Assembly: GCF_004791025.1 (NCBI RefSeq)
Contig: NZ_SRUO01000016.1
Span: 62,001 to 126,000, forward strand
DNA length: 64,000 nt
Direction: 5' to 3'
Source of the DNA: Mesorhizobium sp. M4B.F.Ca.ET.203.01.1.1
GTDB lineage: Bacteria; Pseudomonadota; Alphaproteobacteria; Rhizobiales; Rhizobiaceae
The notes below the pieces were generated by a model. That model was not told where the DNA came from, searched no databases, and worked only from the letters and a program-made list of their open reading frames with translations. A program made the translations under genes and the position numbers. Shown here in pieces: positions 7,201 to 14,600 of this stretch; within the stretch, counting starts at the first letter, position 1, and each line of letters opens with the position of its first letter.

Positions 7201-10002
7201 GGTCAGATTGGCGGCCAGCTGATTGACATTGTCCGTCAGGTCGCGCCAGAGACCGGCTGCACCAGGCACCCGCGCCTGCCCTCCGAGCTTGCCCTCGATG
7301 CCCACTTCGCGCGCGACGTTGGTCACCTGGTCGGCGAAGGTGGCGAGGGTCTCGATCATGCCGTTGATGGTGTCCGCGAGGGAGGCGATTTCGCCCTTCG
7401 CATCGACCGTCAGCTTGCGCTTTAGATTGCCCTGAGCCACTGCCGTCACGACGTCGGCGATGCCACGCACCTGGTTTGTCAGATTGGTCGCCATCAGGTT
7501 GACGTTGTCGGTCAGATCCTTCCAGGTGCCTGCTACGCCTCGCACCTCGGCCTGGCCGCCGAGCTTGCCTTCCGTGCCGACCTCGCGCGCGACGCGCGTC
7601 ACCTCGCCTGCGAAAGAGTTCAATTGGTCGACCATGGTGTTGATGGTCGACTTGAGCTCGAGGATTTCGCCCTTCACGTCGACGGTGATCTTCTTGGAGA
7701 GGTCGCCTCGCGCGACCGCCGTCGTCACCTCGGCGATGTTGCGCACCTGGCCGGTAAGGTTCTCGGCCATCGAGTTCACATTGTCGGTGAGATCCTTCCA
7801 CGTTCCGGCGACCCCTCGCACCTGAGCCTGACCACCGAGCTTTCCTTCGGTGCCGACTTCGCGCGCCACGCGCGTCACCTCGCCTGCGAAGGAATTCAGC
7901 TGGTCGACCATGGTGTTGATGGTCGACTTGAGTTCGAGGATTTCACCCTTCACGTCGACGGTGATCTTCTTGGAAAGGTCGCCCAGCGCCACGGCCGTCG
8001 TCACGTCGGCGATGTTGCGCACCTGGCCGGTCAGATTGGCAGCCATGGCGTTCACATTGTCGGTCAAGTCTTTCCAGGTGCCGGCCACGCCTCGAACCTG
8101 CGCCTGGCCGCCGAGCTTGCCGTCCGAACCGACCTCGCGCGCCACGCGCGTCACTTCCGAGGCGAACGAGTTCAGCTGATCAACCATGGTGTTGATCACG
8201 TCCTTGATCTGCAGAATTTCTCCCAATGCATCGACGGTGATCTTCTGCGTCAGGTCGCCGGTGGCGATTGCGGTTGCCACCTTGGAAACGTCGCGCAATT
8301 GCACGGTCAGATTTCCGGCCATGGCGTTGACGTTGTCTGTCAGGTCTTTCCACGTGCCGCCGACGCCTTCCACGTGGGCCTGGCCGCCAAGCTTGCCTTC
8401 CGATCCCACCTCGCGAGCCACGCGTGTCACCTCGGACGCAAAGGAATTCAGCTGGTCGACCATCGTATTGACGGTATCCTTGAGCTCGAGGATTTCGCCC
8501 TTGACGTCGACGGTGATCTTTTTGGAAAGGTCGCCTCGGGCGACGGCCGTGGTCACCTCTGCGATGTTTCGAACCTGGCCCGTCAGGTTGGCCGCCATCA
8601 GGTTGACGTTGTCAGTCAGGTCCTTCCAGGTGCCGGCGACGCCTTTCACCTCGGCCTGGCCGCCGAGCTTGCCTTCCGTGCCGACCTCGCGCGCCACGCG
8701 CGTCACTTCCGACGCGAACGAATTCAGCTGATCGACCATCGTGTTGATGGTGTCCTTGAGTTCGAGAATCTCGCCCTGCACGGCGACAGTGATCTTTTTC
8801 GACAGATCGCCAGAGGCAACCGCAGTCGTGACTTCCGCGATATTGCGCACCTGACCGGTCAAGTTCTCGGCCATCGAGTTGACATTGTCGGTCAGATCTT
8901 TCCACGTGCCGGCAACGCCGCGCACTTGGGCCTGGCCGCCGAGCTTGCCCTCAGTGCCGACTTCACGCGCGACACGCGTGACCTCCGAAGCAAAGGAGTT
9001 CAACTGATCGACCATCGTGTTGATGGTGTTCTTGAGCTCGAGGATTTCGCCCTTCACGTCGACGGTGATCTTCTTCGAGAGATCCCCCAGAGCCACTGCC
9101 GTGGTCACTTCGGCGATGTTGCGGACCTGGCCGGTCAGGTTTTCCGCCATGGAGTTGACGTTGTCCGTCAGGTCCTTCCAGGTGCCGCCGACGCCTTCGA
9201 CACGGGCCTGGCCTCCGAGCTTGCCTTCGGTGCCGACCTCGCGCGCCACGCGCGTCACTTCCGATGCGAAGGAATTAAGCTGATCGACCATCGTGTTGAT
9301 GGTGTTCTTGAGCTCGAGGATCTCGCCCTTCACGTCGACGGTGATCTTCTTCGACAAGTCGCCTGAAGCAACCGCGGTGGTCACTTCGGCGATGTTGCGC
9401 ACCTGACCCGTGAGGTTGGTGGCCATGGCGTTGACGTTGTCGGTCAGATCCTTCCACGTGCCGGCAACGCCCTTCACCCGCGCCTGTCCGCCAAGCTTTC
9501 CCTCCGTGCCAACCTCTCGCGCGACGCGGGTCACCTCGGAGGCAAAGGAAGCCAGCTGTCCCACCATTGTGTTGACGATCTTGCCTATGCGCAGGAACTC
9601 GCCGCGCAGCGGTCGGCCATCGATTTCGACCATCATCGTTTGGGACAGATCGCCTTTTGCCACCGCGCCAATGACGCGAGCCACTTCCGCGGTCGGTTGG
9701 ACCATGTCTTCGATGAGGTCGTTGACCGACCTGACACTCGATTCCCAGCTACCGGTGGCATTGCGGACGTGGCCCCGCTCGCCGATCCTTCCGTCCTTGC
9801 CGACGACCCTGCTCAGTCGCTCAAATTCCTTCGTGACCTGATCGTTCAGTTCAACGATCTGGTTGAAGGCATCGGCGATATCGGAATCGATACCTTCATA
9901 GACGTTGTCGATCCGGACGGAAAAGTCGCCTCGCCTGAAGGCTTTTAACGAATTGAGAATTTGACGACGGTCGAGTTGCGCTCTTGATGCCTGCACGCTC
10001 AC
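4282..10002 (-). CDS. giant multi-HAMP hybrid histidine kinase (HAMP array-GAF-HisKA-HATPase-REC-REC-REC)
   Basis: 1906 aa. GTG start at 10002, preceded by GGGAG at good spacing. The first half (about residues 20-1000) is an array of HAMP units arranged as roughly 92-aa repeats; nine copies of a G-K-L-G-G-Q-A block followed by GTWKDLTDNVN are visible. Then come a GAF domain (about 1010-1180), a coiled coil, a phosphoacceptor domain (His in FLANMSHELRTPLNSLL, about 1270), HATPase (DTGIGIPEDKQ, GTGLGLS), a canonical receiver (VVLIVEDD), a second, degenerate receiver-like region without the usual phosphoacceptor context (VVLGLGRS), and a final canonical receiver (LIDIMMPEMDG). No transmembrane segment is seen, so this resembles the soluble poly-HAMP kinases of the fungal group III (Nik1/Os-1) type, which respond to osmotic stress. 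An EcfG-type promoter lies upstream. Confidence 0.92.
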   Translation of the reverse strand: MSVQASRAQLDRRQILNSLKAFRRGDFSVRIDNVYEGIDSDIADAFNQIVELNDQVTKEFERLSRVVGKDGRIGERGHVRNATGSWESSVRSVNDLIEDMVQPTAEVARVIGAVAKGDLSQTMMVEIDGRPLRGEFLRIGKIVNTMVGQLASFASEVTRVAREVGTEGKLGGQARVKGVAGTWKDLTDNVNAMATNLTGQVRNIAEVTTAVASGDLSKKITVDVKGEILELKNTINTMVDQLNSFASEVTRVAREVGTEGKLGGQARVEGVGGTWKDLTDNVNSMAENLTGQVRNIAEVTTAVALGDLSKKITVDVKGEILELKNTINTMVDQLNSFASEVTRVAREVGTEGKLGGQAQVRGVAGTWKDLTDNVNSMAENLTGQVRNIAEVTTAVASGDLSKKITVAVQGEILELKDTINTMVDQLNSFASEVTRVAREVGTEGKLGGQAEVKGVAGTWKDLTDNVNLMAANLTGQVRNIAEVTTAVARGDLSKKITVDVKGEILELKDTVNTMVDQLNSFASEVTRVAREVGSEGKLGGQAHVEGVGGTWKDLTDNVNAMAGNLTVQLRDVSKVATAIATGDLTQKITVDALGEILQIKDVINTMVDQLNSFASEVTRVAREVGSDGKLGGQAQVRGVAGTWKDLTDNVNAMAANLTGQVRNIADVTTAVALGDLSKKITVDVKGEILELKSTINTMVDQLNSFAGEVTRVAREVGTEGKLGGQAQVRGVAGTWKDLTDNVNSMAENLTGQVRNIAEVTTAVARGDLSKKITVDVKGEILELKSTINTMVDQLNSFAGEVTRVAREVGTEGKLGGQAEVRGVAGTWKDLTDNVNLMATNLTNQVRGIADVVTAVAQGNLKRKLTVDAKGEIASLADTINGMIETLATFADQVTNVAREVGIEGKLGGQARVPGAAGLWRDLTDNVNQLAANLTTQVRAIAEVSTAVTKGDLTRSISVEASGEVAALKDNINEMIRNLKDQTLKNAEQDWLKTNLARFSRMLQGERDLATVSRLIMSELAPLVNAQYGVFYVTNRDEDESYLELAASYGAESKAAIKQRLDLREGLVGQSAADKRAIMLDNVPPDFLRVTSGLGSSSPANVIILPALFEDEVKAVIELASFGEFRDTHQSFLNQLMESVGIVLNTIAATMRTEGLLKQSQLLTSELQARQTELTKKQEELHATNEELQEKAQLLENEKKQVENKNLEIEMARRALEEKAEQLALTSKYKSEFLANMSHELRTPLNSLLILSNLLATNQQGNLNDKQVEFARTINSAGTDLLSLINDILDLSKIESGTVSIDINDMPVAHLRQHMERTFRQLAADKGLGFAIKVDPALPETVRTDEKRLQQIVLNLLSNAFKFTSGGQVSLNFRLEKTARRNGARQSARALAIAVTDTGIGIPEDKQKLIFEAFQQADGTTSRKYGGTGLGLSISREIARLLGGELRVESTPGKGSTFTLVIPIDGPRTTAATQPELLPATEAIATTAAPTGLPSAELMDDRDAISAEDRVVLIVEDDPTFGGLLLGLARSAGLKGVLSTAGSGTLALARKLVPDAITLDLGLADIDGWVLFDLLRHDPKTTGIPIHVISGADDIEGLATKGASSISTKPVSSDELMKVFQDIHSRKLRVQRRVLVADADPERRLSLVETIRDGVTSVTAIGRAATADDIDLAAYDAVVLGLGRSAKDNAQALDELTNQLSDGLPPLLFFAPHSDAIEQVLALNPAWIDVPRAENFAQLALHISATLPGGLREDNGAGPGQAENRSNIAGAKVLIVDDDIRNIYSLTSVLETYDIEVLHAERGRDGIALLEENSDVDAALIDIMMPEMDGYETMRRIRNTPAIAHIPLISVTAKAMKGDRQKCLEAGASDYIAKPVDLDLLMALLRVWIGRSRARVETSQNLLMSVN
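7090..9560 (-). repeat. in-frame tandem repeat, unit about 276 bp, roughly nine copies
   Basis: The equivalent position (antisense of the G-K-L-G-G-Q-A block) recurs near 7283, 7560, 7836, 8112, 8388, 8664, 8940, 9216 and 9492, a steady 276-bp period, equal to 92 codons. Copies are highly similar at DNA level. The period matches one poly-HAMP unit pair of the kinase. Such repeats can expand or contract by recombination without breaking the reading frame. Boundaries are approximate. Confidence 0.88.
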
Positions 10003-10093
10003 AGTGCCACTCCCAGCCCAGCGGTTTTGTGAAGGAACTTATGCCGATGAAATCCCCACCCCTTGCGGCGACGTACAATCCACCGCAAGGCTA

Positions 10094-10118
10094 AAAACGT
10101 GGAATAAGACAATTGGTT
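10094..10118 (-). promoter_or_regulatory. EcfG (general stress sigma)-type promoter upstream of the multi-HAMP kinase
   Basis: On the minus strand GGAAC (10118-10114) is followed by a 16-nt spacer and CGTT (10097-10094). This matches the EcfG/RpoE-type general stress consensus of alphaproteobacteria (GGAAC, 16-17 nt, CGTT). Transcription would begin near 10088, about 85 nt before the GTG of the kinase. The match is exact in both elements; use in vivo is inferred. Confidence 0.6.
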
Positions 10119-10487
10119 CCGAGGAGAATTTCGCGCAGATGCCGCGGCGTTCGACAGGTCGGCGCAGATGGTTCGACAGATGCCTGCTTGGGCCGAACAG
10201 TCGCTGATCGAATGAGGGAAGGCAGAGCGGTCAGCTCAGTCTGGACGGTTCGGGCGAAGCGCAAGCCATCCCCCTGGCGCGTCTTCGCCGCCGATCTCCG
10301 CACGGATTTCTGAGCGGCCTTTCGCCAGAACGGATGATCTGCACCAGGTGTGAACGTGTCTTCGATAGGGGAGAGCGGAGGCTTAGGAGGGCCAGAAGGA
10401 TTCTTCCTTCGAATGCCATAAGTCGGCGTGGCCAGGTTCTCGCTTGGCCTAAGAAATTATCAGCAATAACAGATACTTAAGCCGATG
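10119..10487. other. intergenic, no gene recognised
   Basis: Between the EcfG-like promoter and the tRNA-His. Short frames on both strands have poor start context and unlikely composition. No repeat or strong hairpin was found. Confidence 0.5.
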
Positions 10488-10564
10488 GTACCGTTGGCTG
10501 GGATCGAACCAGCGACCTCCGGATCCACAATCCGGCGCTCTAACCAGCTGAGCTACAACGGCAC
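10488..10564 (-). tRNA. tRNA-His (anticodon GTG)
   Basis: The minus strand folds as a cloverleaf. The acceptor arm has eight pairs (GTGCCGTT with AACGGTAC), including the extra G at -1 paired with C73 that marks tRNA-His. The D arm follows TAGCTCAG, the anticodon stem CCGGA/TCCGG encloses TTGTGGA (anticodon GTG), and the T arm contains GGTTCGATCC. The genome continues CAT after C73, so the CCA end is not fully encoded and must be added by the CCA enzyme. Confidence 0.95.
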
Positions 10565-10714
10565 GTCTGCCTGAGCGGGATCGAGGTGAAGCTCTGCTCC
10601 CCGGATCCGCTCTGTCGTTCGGCGATGCGTCCAATACGGGCTATCGGAGTCTAATTCAAGGCCTTTGATGAGGCAAAGGCCGGTTCTTCAAACCGACGCT
10701 GGGTATCGCCAGGC

Positions 10715-10751
10715 AAAAGAAAAGGCCGGCGGGAGGAGGTGCCGGCCTTTT
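10715..10751 (-). terminator. Rho-independent terminator of the sRNA / phasin transcript
   Basis: Perfect 11-bp stem (10741-10751 with 10720-10730), loop ACCTCCTCCC, then TTTT-C-TTTT on the minus strand. Confidence 0.85.
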
Positions 10752-10830
10752 CCTGTTACGAGCCAGCGGGAGGAGGTGCTGGCTGGTCACCCCGGGGAGC
10801 AGAGGGAGGAGGTTCCGCCCACCGGGTATT
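10715..10830 (-). ncRNA. candidate cuckoo-type sRNA with three CCUCCUCCC hairpin loops, downstream of the phasin gene
   Basis: Read on the minus strand, three successive hairpins each display the identical ten-base loop ACCTCCTCCC. Hairpin 1 (10826-10791) has a 13-pair stem with one mismatch and two G-U pairs. Hairpin 2 (10784-10761) has a 7-bp perfect stem AGCCAGC/GCTGGCT. Hairpin 3 (10751-10720) has an 11-bp perfect stem followed by TTTTCTTTT and is the terminator. Loops carrying CCUCCUCCC (anti-Shine-Dalgarno-like) are the hallmark of the cuckoo RNA superfamily, which as I recall includes Rhodobacter CcsR and rhizobial RNAs such as MmgR, reported to restrain phasin synthesis in Sinorhizobium. 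The phasin stop codon is about 80 nt upstream on the same strand, so the RNA could be processed from the phasin 3' UTR. The 5' end is estimated. Confidence 0.72.
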
Positions 10831-10909
10831 CGCTTGGACAACTCTATCGCACATCTATTTGTCTGACGAAATGCGACGTTTTGATGCATCGATGAGTCGT
10901 GCGTCTTTA

Positions 10910-11368
10910 TCAGGCGGCCTTGATGTCCTTCAGGGCCTTCTCGAAAGCGGTCTTGATCGGCTTGGCGACGTCCTCGGCAGCCTTGGACGCGACGGCCTGG
11001 AATTCCTTGGCCTGCTCGACGGCCAGCTCGGCACGCTTGCGCAGGAAGGAGGTCTGCAGCTCGACGACTTCCGACAGCGACTTGGCGCCGATCAGGGCTT
11101 CGAGATGCGAGAAGCCGGCGTCGGCATTGGCGCGCAGCGCGGCAATGGTCTTGAGCGACAGGTCGCCGGAAACGGTCTTGGCGGTCTCGAAGGTCGACTC
11201 CAGAACCTTCTGGGTCTCCTCGGCGCCGGTCTTCAGCTTGGTGTAGGCTTCCTTCGACTGCTCGACGCCCTTCTCGGCGAAAGCGCGGATCTGGTCGGTG
11301 GCCTTGGAAGCGTCAAAGCTCGGGAATTCGATGTTTTCGATCGTCTCTGAAGTTTTGGTCTTGGACAT
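10910..11368 (-). CDS. phasin family protein
   Basis: 152 aa; phasins coat polyhydroxybutyrate granules and control granule number and size. The protein begins MSKTKTSETIENIEFPSFDA and is almost entirely amphipathic helix rich in Ala, Lys, Glu and Thr, with the phasin-type pattern of FAEKGVEQSKEAYTKLKTGAEE and repeated K-S-L-S-E-V-V-E-L-Q-T-S-F-like segments. An in-frame extension to 11530 exists, but the ATG at 11368 is preceded by AAAAGGATGGAAA and gives the normal phasin N terminus. A good promoter and a palindromic operator-like site lie upstream. The candidate sRNA follows its stop codon. No signal peptide, consistent with a cytoplasmic granule protein. Confidence 0.9.
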   Translation of the reverse strand: MSKTKTSETIENIEFPSFDASKATDQIRAFAEKGVEQSKEAYTKLKTGAEETQKVLESTFETAKTVSGDLSLKTIAALRANADAGFSHLEALIGAKSLSEVVELQTSFLRKRAELAVEQAKEFQAVASKAAEDVAKPIKTAFEKALKDIKAA

Positions 11369-11429
11369 TTTCCATCCTTTTCGCGGGTAGCGGCTTTGAC
11401 AGAAAGCCGTCTCGTTCATGTATAATGGC

Positions 11430-11475
11430 AATATAGAGGTTTTTTTGTGCGATGCAACATCTTTGTTGCAGTGCA
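11430..11475 (-). promoter_or_regulatory. phasin promoter with overlapping PhaR-like operator
   Basis: Minus strand: -35 TTGCAT (11457-11452), 16-nt spacer, -10 TATATT (11435-11430), about 65 nt before the phasin ATG. Overlapping the -35 is a 7-bp inverted repeat TGCAACA/TGTTGCA with a 4-nt spacer (11453-11470), directly followed by TGC-AGT-GCA (11467-11475). The latter fits the TGC-N3-GCA site of PHB-responsive PhaR repressors known from Paracoccus. Repression of phasin in the absence of PHB is the expected logic; binding is inferred. Confidence 0.58.
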
Positions 11476-11566
11476 CCATAAAAATCTTCCCCGCCGTTAA
11501 CCAAGCGCCCAGAGATTTCGACCGCTGCACCCCTTGGCTTGTGGACCTTCGCCGCGTCCGCTTTTA

Positions 11567-11582
11567 TTAACAAAGCGTTAAC
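11567..11582 (+). promoter_or_regulatory. CtrA-type binding site upstream of the PAS sensor kinase
   Basis: TTAA (11567-11570), seven bases, TTAAC (11578-11582): a perfect match to the full CtrA consensus of alphaproteobacteria. It ends 33 nt before the kinase ATG, a position suited to direct control of that gene. Another TTAACC half site lies about 75 nt further upstream. Confidence 0.55.
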
Positions 11583-11615
11583 TGAAATTGCCCGCTGGAG
11601 GGATTCGCCAAGCGC

Positions 11616-14600
11616 ATGCCGCCTGAAAATTACTCCTTCCTCGACGTTGCCGTGCTCGATGCGGTCCGCCAGCGCTTCGCCGCCGGCGACGCGATCGCCA
11701 TATTGTCGGCCGACCTCGAACAGGTGATCTGGGCCAACGGGCCTGGCGCCGCGGTGTTCGGCCATGACGACATCGAAGGCATCATCGGCGCCTCGGCGCG
11801 GCTGCCGCTGATCGCCAGGCGCCAGATCATGGCGACCAGCGGTTTTCCGCAGATCGGCAGCGACCGGGCCATTACGCTCCGGCTGGCGACGGGCTTGAGC
11901 AGTCGCGCCGTCGGCTTCCTGGCCAGCGCGGTGACGATGCCGGATGGCGAGAAGGCGATCATGCTGGCGCTGCCCGCGGCGCAGACCGGCTCGCGCGGCG
12001 CCGCAGAGATCGCCAGCCGCGCCATTGGCGGCTTCACCGAGGACGGCCATTTCATCGCCTTCATCGACGCCGCCGGCAAGGTGGAGGCCGCATCCGACGG
12101 CTTTGCGGCGCTTGGCATCCTGCCCGAGACGCTCGCAGCACTTGTCGCCGACGTGGCCGATGACAGCGACCGCATCGTCAAGCGCCTGGTTCCGGGCGGC
12201 GCCAACTCCTATCCTGCCGGCCTGGCACGGCTGACCGACACGCGCCACCTCCTGGTGGTCATTGACGAAGCGCAGCTCGACGACGAGTTGCCGGGTGAGC
12301 CGCAGACCGACGGTCCGGCAGCCGAAGCATTGCCGGTCGAAGTGCCTTCCGTCGCCCCGGAGGCAAGCCAGGAACCTGCGCCCGCGAAGCCGGACGCGAC
12401 GGCCGCGCCCGAGGTGGCCAAGGACGTTGCCATCGCTCACGGCGACAAGGCCGCCGACCCGGCCGCACAACGCCCGAAAGCGGTGGCCGGCGAAACGCAG
12501 CCGCAGCACGATCATTGGTATTTCAATGCCGGCGGCGACGAGGCACGGCATCGGGAGCCCGCATCCGGCAAGGCCGAGGCTCCAGCCGAAACGCCTAAAC
12601 AGGATGGCGCCGCTGCCGCGCCAGCGGCGGAGCCGGCCGCCGACCGGACGATCGATCGTTCGGCGCCGCCGCTGCGCTTCGTCTGGCGCACCGACGCCGA
12701 CGGCAAATTCAGCGCGCTGTCGCCCGAATTCGCCGACATCGTCGGCAAGCCGGCCGCCGACGTCATCGGACGCCGCTTCAAGGACGTCGCCACCACCTTC
12801 GGCCTCGATGCCACTGGCGAGATCGCCGGCCTGCTCGAACGCCGCGACACCTGGTCCGGCCGCTCGGTGCTATGGCCGGTCGCCGGCACCGATCTCAAGA
12901 TACCGGTCGATCTGGCGGCGCTGCCGGTCTACGGCCGCAGCCGCGCCTTCGAGGGTTTTCGCGGCTTCGGCGTTGCCCGCGCCGGCGACGCGGTCGTCGA
13001 TCCGGAAGCCATCGGCATGGCGCTTGTTCCCAATGGCGGGGCGCCGGCGGCGAGCGAGCCGGCCGTCAAGGAACCCGTTGCGGAGGCGCCGAAGCCAGCC
13101 GACCCGTTCAAGGGCGAGGTGCCGGCGCTGACCATCGTGCCGAAGCCGGAGCGGCGTTTTGCAGACAAGGTGATCCGGCTGGCCGAGCACCGGCAGCCGG
13201 CCAACGACAAGGGTCTGTCGACGCTGGAGCGCAGCGCTTTCCGCGAGATCGGCGAGCGGCTGAAGAAGGACAGTTCCGGCCCATCCGAGCCACCGCCTGC
13301 CCCCCGGGAAGCGAACCCGCCCGCCGCAAGCTCGGTCGAGACCGCGCAGGCTGAGCAGCCTGTCGCGCATGAGGCTTCGGTTGATGCCGATGCGACAACG
13401 CCAGTCAATGCAGCCGACGAAACCCGGGACCAGGCGAACGCCGCGGATGACGAGCCGGTGAGCGCGGAAGCGCCGGCCGAATTGGCGGAACCGCCGGAAG
13501 ATGACGCCGAGGACGAGAAGGATCTGGCGCGCCTCGACGGCGAGCCGGGCGAAGCCGCCGAAGAGCCTGCCGCCGGTCAGGTCACGCCGCCCCCCGTCTC
13601 GGGCTCGCTGCTCGACTATGCCGGCCGCGAAGACCAGACCGACCAGCTTGCCGGTGGCGCCCCGGCTGTCGAGCCTGAAGCGGCCAGGGCCGCCGAAGCT
13701 CCGCCGGCTTCGGCGCCGCAAGATGCCGACGACAGCATGACAGCAGACGACTTCCGCGACGCGCAAGACAGCGAGGAATGGGCGCGATCCGACGAGGATG
13801 CCACCGCCCACGTCGATGCCGATGCGAAGACGCCGGCGATCGAGCGGCCGCGCCTCCTTGCTCCGCCGCTCAAGCTCGACGGCTTCGTGCCGTCGGCTTT
13901 CTCGACCGGCGAGGAGACCAGGGCGCCGGATACGTCCATCCTCGGCAAGCTGCCGGTGCCGCTCATCATCCACTCCGGCGACGCGCTTCACTATGCCAAT
14001 GACGAGTTCCTGCATCTGACCGGCTATGACACGCTCGACGAGCTGACCGACGCCGGCGGGCTCGGCGCCCTGTTTGCCGATCCCTATGCGCAGTCCGAGG
14101 ATGGCACCGCAGACGAAAGCGATCGCGCCCTCAGGCTGAAGACGCGCGACGGGCAGGAATTCCCGATCGATGCCATCCTGCGCGCGGTGCCGTGGCGCGC
14201 CGGCAAGGCGCTGATGCTAGTGGTGCGCCGCTCCGGCGAAGAGGACGCAGCACCCGCGCATTTCAGTGCCGCCAATGACGAGCCCACCCAACAGCCGGAC
14301 GTTTCGGAGCTGAAGAGCCGCATCGCCGAAATGCGCACCATCATCGACACCGCCACCGACGGCGTGGTGCTGATCGGCCGCGACGGCAACATCCGTTCGA
14401 TCAGCCGCCCGGCGGAGGCGCTGTTCGGCTTCGACAGCGACGAGGTCGCCGGCAAGCCTTTCGCCTCGCTGTTCGCCATCGAGAGCCAGCGCGCGGCGCG
14501 CGATTATCTCAGCGGGCTTTCCGAACCCGGCGTGGCGAGCGTGCTGAATGACGGCCGCGAGGTGATCGGGCGGGAGTCGCAGGGACGCTTCATTCCGCTG

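Noticed and set aside
7624..9366. 580-codon open frame opposite the HAMP array
   Set aside because: It is the antisense of a high-GC tandem repeat; one stop-free repeat unit guarantees a long stop-free frame. The sense strand encodes clear kinase domains.
11396..11426. Plus-strand TTGACA and TATAAT elements upstream of the PAS kinase
   Set aside because: Both hexamers are good but the spacer is 19 nt and they overlap the phasin promoter on the other strand; use is doubtful.
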